From positions 1 to 63,843 of the forward strand of contig JALNYP010000015.1 in NCBI GenBank assembly GCA_023229795.1: DNA of 63,843 nt, read 5' to 3'. Below, in pieces: positions 9,199 through 20,170 of this stretch. A model generated the notes under the pieces. The model was not told where the DNA came from. It saw nothing but the letters and a program-made list of their open reading frames with translations, and searched no databases. Each line of letters opens with the position of its first letter. The first letter of the stretch is position 1. A program made the translations under genes and the position numbers. This stretch comes from Syntrophobacterales bacterium. Its GTDB lineage: Bacteria; Desulfobacterota; Desulfobaccia; Desulfobaccales; 0-14-0-80-60-11.

Positions 9199-10653
9199 AT
9201 GAAACGCACCCTCTTGCTGAACCCGCCATCCTTCCAGGATTTTGACGGCGGGGCCGGTTCCCGTTATCAGGCCACCCGTGAAGTCACTTCCTTCTGGTAT
9301 CCCACCTGGCTGTGCTACCCCGCCGGTCTCATCCCGGAGTCCCGGGTGGTGGACGCGCCGCCGGAAAATATAAGCGTGGACCAGGTGGCGGACCTGGCCC
9401 CGGATTTTGATCTGGCCGTGCTCTTCACCACCCAGCCGTCGTTTGCCCACGATCTGAACACGGTCAGCCGTCTCAAGGCCAAAAACCCCCGGCTCACGGT
9501 CGGGCTGGTGGGTCCCCAGGTGAGCATCCTGGCCCAGGAATCCCTGCAAGCCGGTCCCCAGGTGGATTTTGTCGCCCGCCGGGAGTTTGATTACGCCATC
9601 CTTGAAGCGGCCCAGGGACGCGCCTGGAAAGACATCCTAGGAATCAGCTACCAGGAGGAGGGCCGCATCCACCACAACCCGGACCGACCCTTCATCGAGG
9701 ACCTGGACGCCCTGCCCATGGTCACCGAGATCTATCATCGGGATCTGACCATGGAGCATTACGAAATCCCCTACCTGCGCTATCCGTACGTCTCTTTCTA
9801 TACCGGCCGGGGCTGCCCGGGGCATTGCGTTTACTGCCTCTGGCCCCAGACCTTTACCGGCCGGCGCTACCGGGTGAGGAGCGTCGCCAACGTCGTAGCC
9901 GAAGTCCGCCGGTCCCTGGAGCTCTTTCCCCAGGCCGCGGAGATCTTCTTTGACGACGACACCTTCACCGCGGACGGCGAACGGGCCCGGCAACTCAGCC
10001 GGGAATTTCGGCCCCTCAACTTCGTCTGGTCCGCCACCGCCCGGGCCAACACCTCGTATGAGACCCTGAAGGCCATGAAAGAAGCGGGGCTGCGCCTCCT
10101 GGTGGTGGGTTTTGAAACCGGCGACCCCCAGGTCCTGAAGAATATCCGCAAAGGCGTCACCCTGGATCTCGGTCGCCGCATCGCCAAGTGGTGCCGGGAA
10201 CTGGGCATCCAGGTCCACGGCACCTTCATGGTGGGCCTGCCGGGCGAAACCAGGGAGTCCATCGAGGCCTCCATCCGTTTCGCCTGTGAACTGGATTCGG
10301 ACACTATCCAGGTCTCCCTGGCCAGCCCTTACCCGGGCACCGAATTCTATGACTTCTGCCGGGACCAGGGCTTTCTCCAAGATGACGCGATGGTTAACGG
10401 CTCCACCGGCTATCAGCAGTGCGTGGTGGACTATCCCGGCCTGGCCGCGGCCGAAATCTTCGCGGCCGTGCCCAAATTTTATCGCCGGTTTTACTTCCGG
10501 CCCCGCTACATGGCCCGGGCCGCCCTGGTGATGATGCGGGACCCGGCGGAGCGCCGCCGCCTCCTCAAGGAAGGCCGCCAGTTCTTGAGCTTCATGTTCA
10601 AGCGCCGGCAATGCGAGAAGGCTACCGGGACCGAGGGCCAGCGCTGTCCATGA
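9199..10653 (+). CDS. hpnJ: Hopanoid biosynthesis radical SAM protein HpnJ
   Basis: This 484-residue protein has an N-terminal cobalamin-binding-like Rossmann half (about 1-160, beginning KRTLLLNPPSF) and a radical SAM domain with the cluster motif C206-PGH-C210-VY-C213 and a GFETGDPQVLKN-like segment. Family knowledge: HpnJ acts on the N-acylated or amino-sugar-bearing bacteriohopanetetrol to form the cyclitol ether head group. The sequence start (KRTLLLNPPSFQDFDGGAG) and the neighbouring hpnK support this assignment. The stop overlaps the next ATG by ATGA, so the downstream radical SAM gene is translationally coupled. Confidence 0.82.
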   Translation: MKRTLLLNPPSFQDFDGGAGSRYQATREVTSFWYPTWLCYPAGLIPESRVVDAPPENISVDQVADLAPDFDLAVLFTTQPSFAHDLNTVSRLKAKNPRLTVGLVGPQVSILAQESLQAGPQVDFVARREFDYAILEAAQGRAWKDILGISYQEEGRIHHNPDRPFIEDLDALPMVTEIYHRDLTMEHYEIPYLRYPYVSFYTGRGCPGHCVYCLWPQTFTGRRYRVRSVANVVAEVRRSLELFPQAAEIFFDDDTFTADGERARQLSREFRPLNFVWSATARANTSYETLKAMKEAGLRLLVVGFETGDPQVLKNIRKGVTLDLGRRIAKWCRELGIQVHGTFMVGLPGETRESIEASIRFACELDSDTIQVSLASPYPGTEFYDFCRDQGFLQDDAMVNGSTGYQQCVVDYPGLAAAEIFAAVPKFYRRFYFRPRYMARAALVMMRDPAERRRLLKEGRQFLSFMFKRRQCEKATGTEGQRCP

Positions 10654-11723
10654 CCACCAGGGAACTCCTCCACCTGATCCTTGAGGGAGGACCCGGTTTT
10701 TGCCAGATTGCCGTCACCAACACCTGTAATGCCCATTGCAGTTTCTGCAGTTTCCCCGGAGTCGCGCCCGCGGCCCGGGTAATGGCCGACTCAGGGAAGC
10801 TCCACCGGGGCCTGGCCGCGCTTAAGAGCCGGGGCGTCCGCTACGTCTGCTTCACCGGCGGCGAACCCCTGCTTTACCCCGATTTGCTGCCGGCCCTGGC
10901 CCGGGCCCGGGATTTGGAGATTCACACCCTGCTCTGCACCAACGCCTCCCGGCTCGACTCCGCGTATATCCGGAATTTACAGGCCGCGGGCCTCCAGACC
11001 CTGATCATTTCCCTCGACGCCCCTTCGGCCGCGGCTCACGATACACACCGCGGCCTGCCGGGTCTCACTGCGCATATCCGGGAGTTAATGCCCGAGCTGC
11101 GCCGGGCCGGTCTGGACCCGGTGGCTTCGGTGACCTTGAGCCGCCTGATCGGTGATCTGGGGGAGATGGTTAGGTTCCTTAACGAGCTGGGCTTTCACCG
11201 GGTCACCTTTTCTTACCCTATTACCCGGCTCCATTCCTCTTATTTGGGGTTCGCCGACCACGCTTCCGTGGACTTCAATCCCGATGAACTCTACCGCTGG
11301 TTCAGCCGGGTGAAGGAAGTGAAGGCAACCTCTCCCCTGCATATCCTCAATCCCGACCTGGCCCTGACCGACCTGCAGCGTCAGCTCGAGCACCGTCCCG
11401 GGCGCTTCCCCTGCCTGGCCGGATTCAAATATTTTTTCGTGGATTGGCACCTGCAAGTTTACCGCTGCCATTACCTGGATGAGTCTCTATGCAGCCTGGA
11501 AGAGATTGGGTCGATTGAGCCCATCCGGGATAACTGCACCGCCTGCGCCATCGACTGCTACCGGGACCCCAGCGTCTGCCAGTACCTGGCGGTGTCGGTG
11601 GCCGACGGCCTGGCCGCGCTGCGCCGGGGCCGGTGGCTCCAGGGCCTGGGCAGCCTGCTGCATCCGTATAATTTCCTCTCCCTGTCCGCCCTGTGGGAGG
11701 GCTGGCACTGGCTGGGGAGTTAA
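10650..11723 (+). CDS. Radical SAM protein with Cys-rich C-terminus, between hpnJ and hpnK
   Basis: This 357-residue protein has the canonical cluster motif C26-NAH-C30-SF-C33, then CFTGGEPLLYPDLL, a classic radical SAM signature. The C-terminal part has a SPASM/twitch-like series of cysteines (CLAGFKYFF, YRCHYLD, DNCTACAIDCYRDPSVC). It is not HpnH or HpnJ by sequence. The start at 10650 was chosen because it overlaps the hpnJ stop by four bases; a longer frame from 10419 would lie inside hpnJ. Its position, coupled between hpnJ and hpnK, implies a role in side-chain modification of hopanoids (inference). The reaction is unknown. Confidence 0.78.
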   Translation: MTTRELLHLILEGGPGFCQIAVTNTCNAHCSFCSFPGVAPAARVMADSGKLHRGLAALKSRGVRYVCFTGGEPLLYPDLLPALARARDLEIHTLLCTNASRLDSAYIRNLQAAGLQTLIISLDAPSAAAHDTHRGLPGLTAHIRELMPELRRAGLDPVASVTLSRLIGDLGEMVRFLNELGFHRVTFSYPITRLHSSYLGFADHASVDFNPDELYRWFSRVKEVKATSPLHILNPDLALTDLQRQLEHRPGRFPCLAGFKYFFVDWHLQVYRCHYLDESLCSLEEIGSIEPIRDNCTACAIDCYRDPSVCQYLAVSVADGLAALRRGRWLQGLGSLLHPYNFLSLSALWEGWHWLGS

Positions 11724-11726
11724 GAG

Positions 11727-12653
11727 ATGGCCACCGAGAGGAGCGCAGGGCAGGGGAGGGGGACGGTTACATCGGCTACGAACTCTCCTGCAGAAAAATC
11801 GGTCATCTTCACCGCGGACGACTTCGGGCTCTCCGACGCCCTCAACGGTGCCGTGGCTCTGGCCCACCGCCGGGGGGTGCTGGGTTGCGCCAGCCTCATG
11901 GCCGCGGGCCCCCGGACCCGGGAGGCCATCGCACTGGCTCGGAAGCTCCCCGGCCTTTGCCTGGGGGTCCACCTCACCCTTATCCAGGGCCAGGCCGTTT
12001 TGCCCCCGAAAGCCTTGCCCCACCTGGTCACCTCCCAAGGTAGGTTTCCTCATGACCCGGTGGCTACCGGCTGGCGCTACTTTGCCCGGCCCCAGCTCCT
12101 GCCGGAAATCCGCCGGGAGTTGGCGGCCCAGATCGAAGTGGTGCTGGCCAGCGGCCTGCCGGTCTGGCACCTCAACGGCCACGTGAATCTCCACCTTCAT
12201 CCCCGCATTTTTCCCCTGGTGGTTGACCTGGCCCGGGAGTACGGCATCCCCGCGGTGCGGCTGGCCCGGGAAGACTGGCGCACCACCCTGGCCCTGGCGC
12301 CGGATCACCCCCTGCCCAAAATCGCCCAGGGCCTGATCTTCGCCCTCCTGTGCCGCCGGGCCGAGAGGCTGGCAAAGGCCGCGGGTTTAGTCTTTAACGA
12401 CCATCTTTTCGGCCTGCTCAACGACGGCCGCATGACCCCGGCCTACCTGCTGGGTCTGGCGCCGCGGCTTAAGCCCGGCGTCACCGAAATCTACAGCCAC
12501 CCGGCCCTGTGCACCGATGCGGAACTGCAGCGCTGGGCCCCCCAATACCAGCGTCAGGCCGAGTTCGAGGCCCTGATCGATTCCCGCCTTCCAGACGCTC
12601 TCAGGGCGGCCGGGGTGACAGTGACCGATTTTCGGGAGTTGAGCCTATCGTAG
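11727..12653 (+). CDS. hpnK: Hopanoid biosynthesis deacetylase HpnK (YdjC family)
   Basis: This 308-residue YdjC/ChbG-type carbohydrate deacetylase has the metal-site motifs FTADDFGLS near residue 30, GVHLTL, and NGHVNLHLHP. HpnK removes an acetyl group from the GlcNAc-hopanoid intermediate made by HpnI, before ring contraction by HpnJ (established for Burkholderia homologues). It begins three bases after the preceding stop. No hpnI is in the window. The stop codon TAG lies inside a dispersed palindromic repeat that starts at 12650. Confidence 0.8.
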   Translation: MATERSAGQGRGTVTSATNSPAEKSVIFTADDFGLSDALNGAVALAHRRGVLGCASLMAAGPRTREAIALARKLPGLCLGVHLTLIQGQAVLPPKALPHLVTSQGRFPHDPVATGWRYFARPQLLPEIRRELAAQIEVVLASGLPVWHLNGHVNLHLHPRIFPLVVDLAREYGIPAVRLAREDWRTTLALAPDHPLPKIAQGLIFALLCRRAERLAKAAGLVFNDHLFGLLNDGRMTPAYLLGLAPRLKPGVTEIYSHPALCTDAELQRWAPQYQRQAEFEALIDSRLPDALRAAGVTVTDFRELSLS

Positions 12654-12709
12654 GGGCGGACCTGTGTGTCCGCCCTCACGTCCGGGCGCACACGTAGGTG
12701 CGCCCCTAC
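12650..12709. repeat. Dispersed palindromic repeat, double-hairpin type
   Basis: The ends GTAGGGGC and GCCCCTAC enclose two hairpins (GGGCGGAC/GTCCGCCC and GGGCGCAC/GTGCGCCC). Related copies lie at 19518, 25763, 40839 and 41858. The first bases include the hpnK stop codon, so the element may have been inserted at or have supplied the gene end. Confidence 0.8.
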
Positions 12710-12810
12710 GGAGATAGCAAGGCTATTCGAGAAACCGCGGCCGCTTCCTTGACGCGGCAGCCCCGGGGCCTTATCGTTTGGGTAACTTAGCGCGCTCAGG
12801 AGGAATGGCC

Positions 12811-12984
12811 ATGGCCAAAGACCCAGCCAAATGTGACGTGGACCCGGTTTGCATGATGGATTTGTCCGCCATGCACGGGAAGCTGGCGTACGATTTTGAA
12901 GACGAGACGTACTACTTCTGTTCCGAACTCTGCAAGGACCGCTTCGCCAAGGAACCTCACAAATACGCCAAGAAGGAAAAGTAG
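12811..12984 (+). CDS. Small YHS-domain metal-binding protein
   Basis: This 57-residue protein is almost entirely a YHS domain: DPVCMMDL, then YYFCSELCKDRFAKEPHKY. YHS domains bind soft metals and are found in copper and heavy-metal P-type ATPases and monooxygenases. The start was set at ATG 12811 because AGGAGG (12798-12803) then has a 7-nt spacing; an ATG at 12805 would be too close. It stands alone with repeats on both sides, so its partner cannot be inferred. Confidence 0.8.
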   Translation: MAKDPAKCDVDPVCMMDLSAMHGKLAYDFEDETYYFCSELCKDRFAKEPHKYAKKEK

Positions 12985-13040
12985 CGGCAGGTTCGGGTGT
13001 TCCTATTTTTTTTATTACCGCAGGCTTTACCGTGAAAATC

Positions 13041-13123
13041 AAAATCCCCCTAAATCCCCCTTTGCCAAAGGGGGACTTTAAAACCCCCCTTTGAAAAAGG
13101 GGGGCAGGGGGGATTTTTTCATC
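13041..13123. repeat. Dispersed 83-bp repeat (copy 1)
   Basis: This repeat consists of alternating C- and G-runs that form two hairpins (CCCCCTTTG/CAAAGGGGG and CCCCCCTTT/AAAGGGGGG) flanked by a larger inverted arm. The reverse complement is nearly identical to 21386-21467. It lies between the YHS gene and the convergent HAD gene. Confidence 0.85.
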
Positions 13124-13159
13124 CCCAAGGGTGAGACATTTGTGGTTTAGCTTGCGCCA

Positions 13160-13180
13160 GCCCAGGCGGGACGCCTGGGC
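13160..13180. repeat. Short perfect palindrome
   Basis: GCCCAGGC and GCCTGGGC are separated by five bases. A similar palindrome type (CACAGGCTGG...CCTGTG) occurs at 41965-41984. Both are followed by the same short ending, CCACC. Confidence 0.55.
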
Positions 13181-13272
13181 CACCATTCGATGGCGAATTG
13201 GTCTTAAACGCAAAGGGTGCGCCAGAAGCGCACCCTTTGATCATTTCAAGAACCGGCCGGTTCGATAATCGT

Positions 13273-14364
13273 CTAGCCCTGAGCGGCTACCGCCTCACCC
13301 CGGAGTTTAGCCTGCATGGCGACGCCCTCTTTGGCGAGCTGGTCCCGGTTGGTTCCCTTGGACAGGTAGAGGTTGAAATTGCGGCCGTCCAGACCCATCA
13401 TGACGGGTTCGATGACCTCTTCCGGCAGCACCAGGGCCCGGGACTTGGCCCGGGTCTCCGGGATGGCCATCTCCAGCACCCCTTCCTTGCCCCACAACTG
13501 AAAGATGGAAGCCAACAGGGCGATGGGCCAGGCGCAGTCCGCCACCACCACCACCTCCGCGGCGCGCACCGCGGCAAGGTTGCCGTTGAACGATATGCTC
13601 AAACCGCCGCCGGCCCGCACCGCTTCGAAGGCTTCCACGTCGGTGATGCTGTCCCCCACGTACATGGTGTCTGCCAGGCTGAGGCCGGTATTTGTCAGGC
13701 TGTCGGACACGGCTTTGGCCTTGTTCGGGCCTGCGAGAGGGTTCACCTCTGCAAAGAGGGCTCCGTTCTTCATGGCCGGAAGCTGCTCCCCAAAGACTCG
13801 GTCCAAAAGGCCAATAGCCTCCTGGGTCGGGCCGGACAAATCGGCGACTGAGGCGGCGCCGGCGGTTAGCTCGATGGCGGGCGCGGCCGCGATTTCTTCT
13901 CGCAGGCGCTGCAATTCCTGAGCTTCGGCCGATGATAGATGATAGCGGTCCAGGTCGAGATTGGTGCACAGGATATGGTCCCGGTCGAAGCCCAGTTTGG
14001 CCCCCACGGCTTCGGCAAACTGGCAGTAGCTGGTGCTGATCTCGAAGAGGGGGAATTTGCGGCTGTGCAGGAAGGCATAAGCCTCTGCGGCGCTGGGAAC
14101 CAGGGCCACAGTTTTCCGGCAGTATTCTTCGATCCGGGCGTTCGTGAGCCCCTGGGCCTTCAAAAAAGGCAGGATCAGCTTGAGGGTGGCGCCGGCGTTG
14201 TAGCCCTCCTGCTTGGCCACCTCCACCAGGTAATCTTCATAGCGGCTGACCTGCCGGAAAAACCGGTCTCCCTGGGGCTTAAGAAAATCCCGGCAGAGCT
14301 CGAAGGCGTTGTCATTGAGGGCCAGCGGCCCCTCGCAATCCGTGTCTAACTGTATGAAGCGCAT
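13273..14364 (-). CDS. HAD-superfamily phosphatase-like protein (EhaR-like)
   Basis: This 363-residue protein begins QLDTDCEGPLALNDNAFEL, a variant of the HAD motif I (DxDGxL-like, here DTDCEGP). Motif II/III surroundings (ISTSYCQFAEAV) and a motif IV-type MYVGDSITDVEAFEAVRAGGG follow. This organisation resembles archaeal and deltaproteobacterial proteins annotated as energy-converting hydrogenase subunit R, which are HAD-like. The first Asp is followed by Thr-Asp rather than the usual Asp-Asp pattern, so the enzymatic class is unclear. AAGGAGTAC precedes the ATG. It lies head-to-tail with the PfkB gene upstream. Confidence 0.65.
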   Translation of the reverse strand: MRFIQLDTDCEGPLALNDNAFELCRDFLKPQGDRFFRQVSRYEDYLVEVAKQEGYNAGATLKLILPFLKAQGLTNARIEEYCRKTVALVPSAAEAYAFLHSRKFPLFEISTSYCQFAEAVGAKLGFDRDHILCTNLDLDRYHLSSAEAQELQRLREEIAAAPAIELTAGAASVADLSGPTQEAIGLLDRVFGEQLPAMKNGALFAEVNPLAGPNKAKAVSDSLTNTGLSLADTMYVGDSITDVEAFEAVRAGGGLSISFNGNLAAVRAAEVVVVADCAWPIALLASIFQLWGKEGVLEMAIPETRAKSRALVLPEEVIEPVMMGLDGRNFNLYLSKGTNRDQLAKEGVAMQAKLRGEAVAAQG

Positions 14365-14452
14365 GTAGTACTCCTTGGTTTCTGGCTACTCACTACTGGT
14401 CCAGCTATATTGAGCGAAGCGGAGCTTCGTAAACAATGGTCGTAAAAATCCC

Positions 14453-15430
14453 TCAAAATGCTTGCAGCGCCTGTATCTGCCGTTCCAGGAAGGTGCGGTT
14501 CGGGTAGCTCTCCCGCCCGGCGCCCCCGAGGCTTACCGCCGCGGCCCGGTTGGCCAGGCGCACGCAGAGGTTGAGGTGCAGCCCGCTGAGGCGGCCCGCC
14601 AGGTAGCCCGCGGCGAAGACGTCGCCCGCTCCCAGGGTGTCCACCAAATCGCCGCCCAATTCCACCGGAAAATCCAGATATCTCAGCGGCGTGAGCAGCC
14701 TGGCCCCCAGGGCGCCCCGTTTGATGATCACCAGGGGCGGGGCCCACTGCGGGTGGGTTTTAGGGTCGCCGTCCAGCAGCCGCCATTCGGTTTCGGTGAT
14801 GAGCAGGGTCTCCAGGTGGTCCAGGAGGTCTTCCAGGACCGGCCGGCCCCGGCGGGCGTAAAGTTCACCAGGGTCCAGGCTGAGCCGCACCTGGCCCGGG
14901 ACCCGGGTCGCGATGGCCTGCTGCACCGCCAGGGGGCCGTCGCCGGCAAACGGGGTGAGATGCAGAAAGGCCGCGCCGTTCAGGGTTTCCCAGGGAATAT
15001 CGCCCGCCTTGAGGTCGTCGTTGGTATTGGGCGCCACCAGGATGGTGCGTTCCCCTGCCGGGTCCGTCAAGATATAAGCCCGGCCGCTTTCCCCTTGGGT
15101 GATGACGTGGGAAAGGTCAACCCCGGCCAGGCTCTCCGTGAGGAACTGCCCGTCGGCATCGGCGCCCACCCGCCCCACCAGGGTCACCGGGATACCCAGG
15201 CAGGCCAGGGCATAGGCCGTGTTGGCGGCCTGGCCGCCGCCGAAGCGCGAAAGCGCCCGGCCATAGCGGGCCAGCAATTGGTTGAGGCGCGCCTCCTGCG
15301 CAGGGGTGACGGCCTCTTCACCGCCCCGGGTCAGGCCGGTATTCCACTCCCTGAGGAACCCCTCCAGGTCGTCCACCCGGAATTTCAGGTCCACGTTGAT
15401 GGCTCCCAGACAGATCACCGACGTTGACAT
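14453..15430 (-). CDS. PfkB-family carbohydrate kinase
   Basis: This 325-residue ribokinase-like sugar kinase has the N-terminal motif GGGQAANTAYALACLG, the C-terminal catalytic signature DTLGAGDVFAAGYLAG (general base Asp in GAGD) and the family VIIKRGALGARL. The start was set at ATG 15428-15430 (MSTSVICLGAINVD), where the PfkB domain begins; the frame is open 90 bases further but without similarity. The substrate is not predictable. It is transcribed away from hsp20, so the region between holds divergent promoters. Confidence 0.8.
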   Translation of the reverse strand: MSTSVICLGAINVDLKFRVDDLEGFLREWNTGLTRGGEEAVTPAQEARLNQLLARYGRALSRFGGGQAANTAYALACLGIPVTLVGRVGADADGQFLTESLAGVDLSHVITQGESGRAYILTDPAGERTILVAPNTNDDLKAGDIPWETLNGAAFLHLTPFAGDGPLAVQQAIATRVPGQVRLSLDPGELYARRGRPVLEDLLDHLETLLITETEWRLLDGDPKTHPQWAPPLVIIKRGALGARLLTPLRYLDFPVELGGDLVDTLGAGDVFAAGYLAGRLSGLHLNLCVRLANRAAAVSLGGAGRESYPNRTFLERQIQALQAF

Positions 15431-15618
15431 GCCTGGAAAACTATCAGGATTTGCGGTGCCGGTCAAGGCAGGCCAGCAAACTGTGTCAACAGACTGAGGC
15501 GAATGCATCTGTAGCGCCAACGCCTCAGAGCCTTGCCACCTCCGGATAAAAACTCTGCCGTCCCTGGATTTTTTCCTCAGGGTTATTATCTTAATAAAAA
15601 TACGCTTTTGAGGCTTAT

Positions 15619-16056
15619 ATGCACCGACTCATCAAGATCAGAGTAATCCGAGACTTCGACCGCCTGGAAGAGCATATGCGCGGCTGTCTCGGCAACCTGT
15701 TTGACATCCATAAGACCGCGGCGTTTTTCCTGCCACATGCGGACTTCTATGAAACCACCCAGGGGCTGGTGCTCCGCCTGGATCTTGCCGGGGTGGCCGC
15801 CGAGGACGTGTCTTTGTCTCTGGCGGGCCACGAACTGGTGATCCGGGGCCGGCGGCGGCCTCCGCCCCCGGAAGGCCTCCGGCGCTTTATGCACCTGGAG
15901 ATTCCTTTTGGCGCCTTTGAACGGCGCTTCATGCTGCCCATCGCCATCGACCCCCAGGGGGTGGAAGCCCGTTACGTCGATGGCATCCTGGAAGTCCAAC
16001 TGCCCCGGAGAGCCGCTCAGAGCCGGCAAATCCCGGTAAAACCGGCTGCCGAATAA
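15619..16056 (+). CDS. Hsp20/alpha-crystallin small heat-shock protein
   Basis: This 145-residue protein has an alpha-crystallin domain at about 40-130 (ADFYETTQGLVLRLDLAGV, LVIRGRR, IPFGAFERRFMLP, ARYVDGILEVQLPR). It binds unfolding proteins as an oligomer and holds them for refolding or degradation. It lies 18 bp upstream of lon, so a chaperone and a protease are probably made from one transcript. No clear sigma-32 promoter was seen. Confidence 0.87.
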   Translation: MHRLIKIRVIRDFDRLEEHMRGCLGNLFDIHKTAAFFLPHADFYETTQGLVLRLDLAGVAAEDVSLSLAGHELVIRGRRRPPPPEGLRRFMHLEIPFGAFERRFMLPIAIDPQGVEARYVDGILEVQLPRRAAQSRQIPVKPAAE

Positions 16057-16074
16057 CTATAACCTGGAGACATC

Positions 16075-18447
<2,373 letters not shown>

Positions 18448-18516
18448 GGATATCAGGGGAGTAAGGGGCGGCTTTCGCCTTTTCGCTCCCCCCTCTCTCT
18501 GATTTTTGGAGAGGAG

Positions 18517-19092
18517 ATGATGCTTCCGGTTTCCTCGTATATTCCGGGAAGCGTGATGAGTTACTTTATCCTTGGCGCCATTCTGGCGGGGACCGTCATC
18601 CTGGCGGCCCCCGTCAATCTGGCCTACAATTCCGGGGAACCGTGGTTCAGGGTAAAGTGGCTGGGCTTGACCATGACCAAGCGGCTGGGAGTGGAGAAGT
18701 CCAAAAAAATCAGGAAAATCCCCACCAGGAAAAAGAAGGTTTCCGGCCGCAGAATGATGGGCCGTCTTTGGCAACGGCGGGAGCTTTGCCTGGAATTAAT
18801 CGGCAAGGCCAGGCGGTTGATCTTTGGGGTCTGCCGCAGCCTCGATTTCCGGGATTCTGAGGCCGCCATATCTCTGCCCGATCCCATGTGGAACGGGCTG
18901 CTCTATGCAATCGTAACCAATCTGCCTCTGAATCAGGTGTCCCTTTCGGTAAACTTCGAAAACCGCAACTACGCCAAAATCCGGGTGACGGTTTATCCTT
19001 ACCGGGTGGCCCGGAAACTGGCGGCCTTTTTACTTAGCCTGCCCTATATACGGATAATGAGGTTCGCCTGGGACCTCAAAAGGTCCGATTAA
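18517..19092 (+). CDS. DUF2953-type (YtfI-like) membrane protein
   Basis: This 191-residue protein has an N-terminal membrane segment (YFILGAILAGTVILAAPVNLAYN), then FRVKWLGL and a basic Lys-rich stretch, and a C-terminal hydrophobic region. This order and the motif NSGEPWFRVKWLGL fit the DUF2953 family, known in spore-formers as YtfI. The next gene is a GerW/YtfJ homologue, the same pair found in Bacillus and Clostridium. TTGGAG precedes ATG 18517. Function outside sporulation is unknown. Confidence 0.65.
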   Translation: MMLPVSSYIPGSVMSYFILGAILAGTVILAAPVNLAYNSGEPWFRVKWLGLTMTKRLGVEKSKKIRKIPTRKKKVSGRRMMGRLWQRRELCLELIGKARRLIFGVCRSLDFRDSEAAISLPDPMWNGLLYAIVTNLPLNQVSLSVNFENRNYAKIRVTVYPYRVARKLAAFLLSLPYIRIMRFAWDLKRSD

Positions 19093-19128
19093 ACAGCAAA
19101 ATTTAAGGGGTAATAAGGAGATCTTACT

Positions 19129-19503
19129 ATGCCAGCTCCAGCTACCGAAATTATCGGCAAACTGATGGAGGAACTCAAGGCCGTTGCCAAAACCGAGACC
19201 ATTCTGGGCCAGGAGATCAAGGTGGGTGAGTTCACCTTGATTCCCGTGTCCCGAGTTTCTCTCGGGGTTGGCGCCGGCGGCGGCAAGGGCACCGACAACA
19301 AGAAAGAAGGGGAGGGCGGCGGTGGCGGCGGCGGGGTGATGGTCACCCCCATCGCCTTCATTGTCATTAAGGGCGGAGACATCTCCTTCCATGGCATTAA
19401 ACGAGGCGGGGCCCTGGACGCGGTCTTTGAGCATCTGCCCGAACTAACCGACAAAATCCTGGCCAAAGCGCAAGAGGCAGAGAAGCCCAAATCTGACCAA
19501 TGA
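19129..19503 (+). CDS. GerW/YtfJ family protein
   Basis: This 124-residue protein has the GerW layout: helical start, ILGQEIKVGEFTLIPVSRVSLGVGAGGGKG, a Gly/Glu linker, then VMVTPIAFIVIKGGDISFHGI. YtfJ/GerW is needed for spore germination in Bacillus, but the family is widespread in non-sporulating bacteria, where its role is unknown. TAAGGAG lies before ATG 19129. It lies 36 bp after the DUF2953 gene, so the two are a conserved pair. Confidence 0.85.
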   Translation: MPAPATEIIGKLMEELKAVAKTETILGQEIKVGEFTLIPVSRVSLGVGAGGGKGTDNKKEGEGGGGGGGVMVTPIAFIVIKGGDISFHGIKRGGALDAVFEHLPELTDKILAKAQEAEKPKSDQ

Positions 19504-19517
19504 GGCGGACGGGGCTT

Positions 19518-19580
19518 GTAAGGGCGGACCTACCAGGTGTCCGCCCTGGTTGAGGGCGCACCCGCAGGTGCGCCCCTGCA
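19518..19580. repeat. Dispersed palindromic repeat, double-hairpin type
   Basis: Two hairpins (GGGCGGAC.../GTCCGCCC and GGGCGCAC/GTGCGCCC) are arranged as in the copy at 12650, but the outer ends are decayed (GTAAGGGC / GCCCCTGC). It starts 15 bp after the GerW stop and could also serve as a transcription end. Confidence 0.75.
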
Positions 19581-19640
19581 ATAAAAGCAAAATCGCCAGG
19601 GCCGCAAACTCGGCGATCCCCAGAGCCGGTTCTGCTGCAC

Positions 19641-19666
19641 AAAAAAAAGGCCCCCGAAGGGGGGCC
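19641..19666 (-). terminator. Intrinsic terminator of the TPR gene
   Basis: Read on the minus strand, a 7-bp GC stem (19649-19655 with 19660-19666) with a 4-nt loop is followed by eight T residues. It lies 34 bp after the stop of the minus-strand gene. Confidence 0.9.
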
Positions 19667-19699
19667 CAGGAGCTCCTGTGGGCGGCGGCCAGACGTATC

Positions 19700-20170
19700 T
19701 TATCTCAGACCCTTCCCCGGCAGAGGGCCCGCAGTCATGTAACCTTTGACCATTTCGATGTTCATCTTGATCAAGGGCTCCAGGTCCTGATTACCGGTTC
19801 CCGCAGTCACGGGCTTGAAAGCTAGGCAGATATTCCCAACGGAGCATACCCGGTTGACCTGAACCATGTAGCCTTTGGCTTTGGGCAGGGCCTGATTCAG
19901 ATAGGTGTCGGCTTTGTCAAACTTCTTTTCCGCCACCATGACAGAAGCCTTGTTGTTCAAGGCCAGAGGATTGCCGGGATCTTTTGCCAGGATTTTGTCC
20001 AGGAGGGCATCAGCCTTTTTATATTGTTTCTTTTCGATCAGATCATAAGAATCCAACAGCGCTTTGCCGACATCAATGTCCTTCTCGGCTTTGGCCGCGA
20101 AAGCTAACCCCGCCCCTAATAAAGCCAGGGCGACCGTTAAGGCAACAACTTTTACCCACGTCCGCTTCAT
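19700..20170 (-). CDS. Exported TPR-repeat protein
   Basis: This 156-residue protein has a clear Sec signal peptide (MKRTWVKVVALTVALALLG ... AFA) and two TPR-like units (LLDSYDLIEKKQYKKADALLDKIL, ALNNKASVMVAEKKFDKADTYL). The C-terminal third contains two Cys (VCSVGNICLAFKP) that may form a disulfide. GGGAGAGAG precedes the ATG. It is monocistronic, with its own promoter and terminator. It may be a periplasmic scaffold protein; the specific role is unknown. Confidence 0.78.
   Translation of the reverse strand: MKRTWVKVVALTVALALLGAGLAFAAKAEKDIDVGKALLDSYDLIEKKQYKKADALLDKILAKDPGNPLALNNKASVMVAEKKFDKADTYLNQALPKAKGYMVQVNRVCSVGNICLAFKPVTAGTGNQDLEPLIKMNIEMVKGYMTAGPLPGKGLR

Noticed and set aside
10419..10649. 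Longer N-terminus of the second radical SAM gene
   Set aside because: It lies in hpnJ in another frame and gives a Pro/Gly/Arg-rich sequence; ATG 10650 overlaps the hpnJ stop in the usual way.
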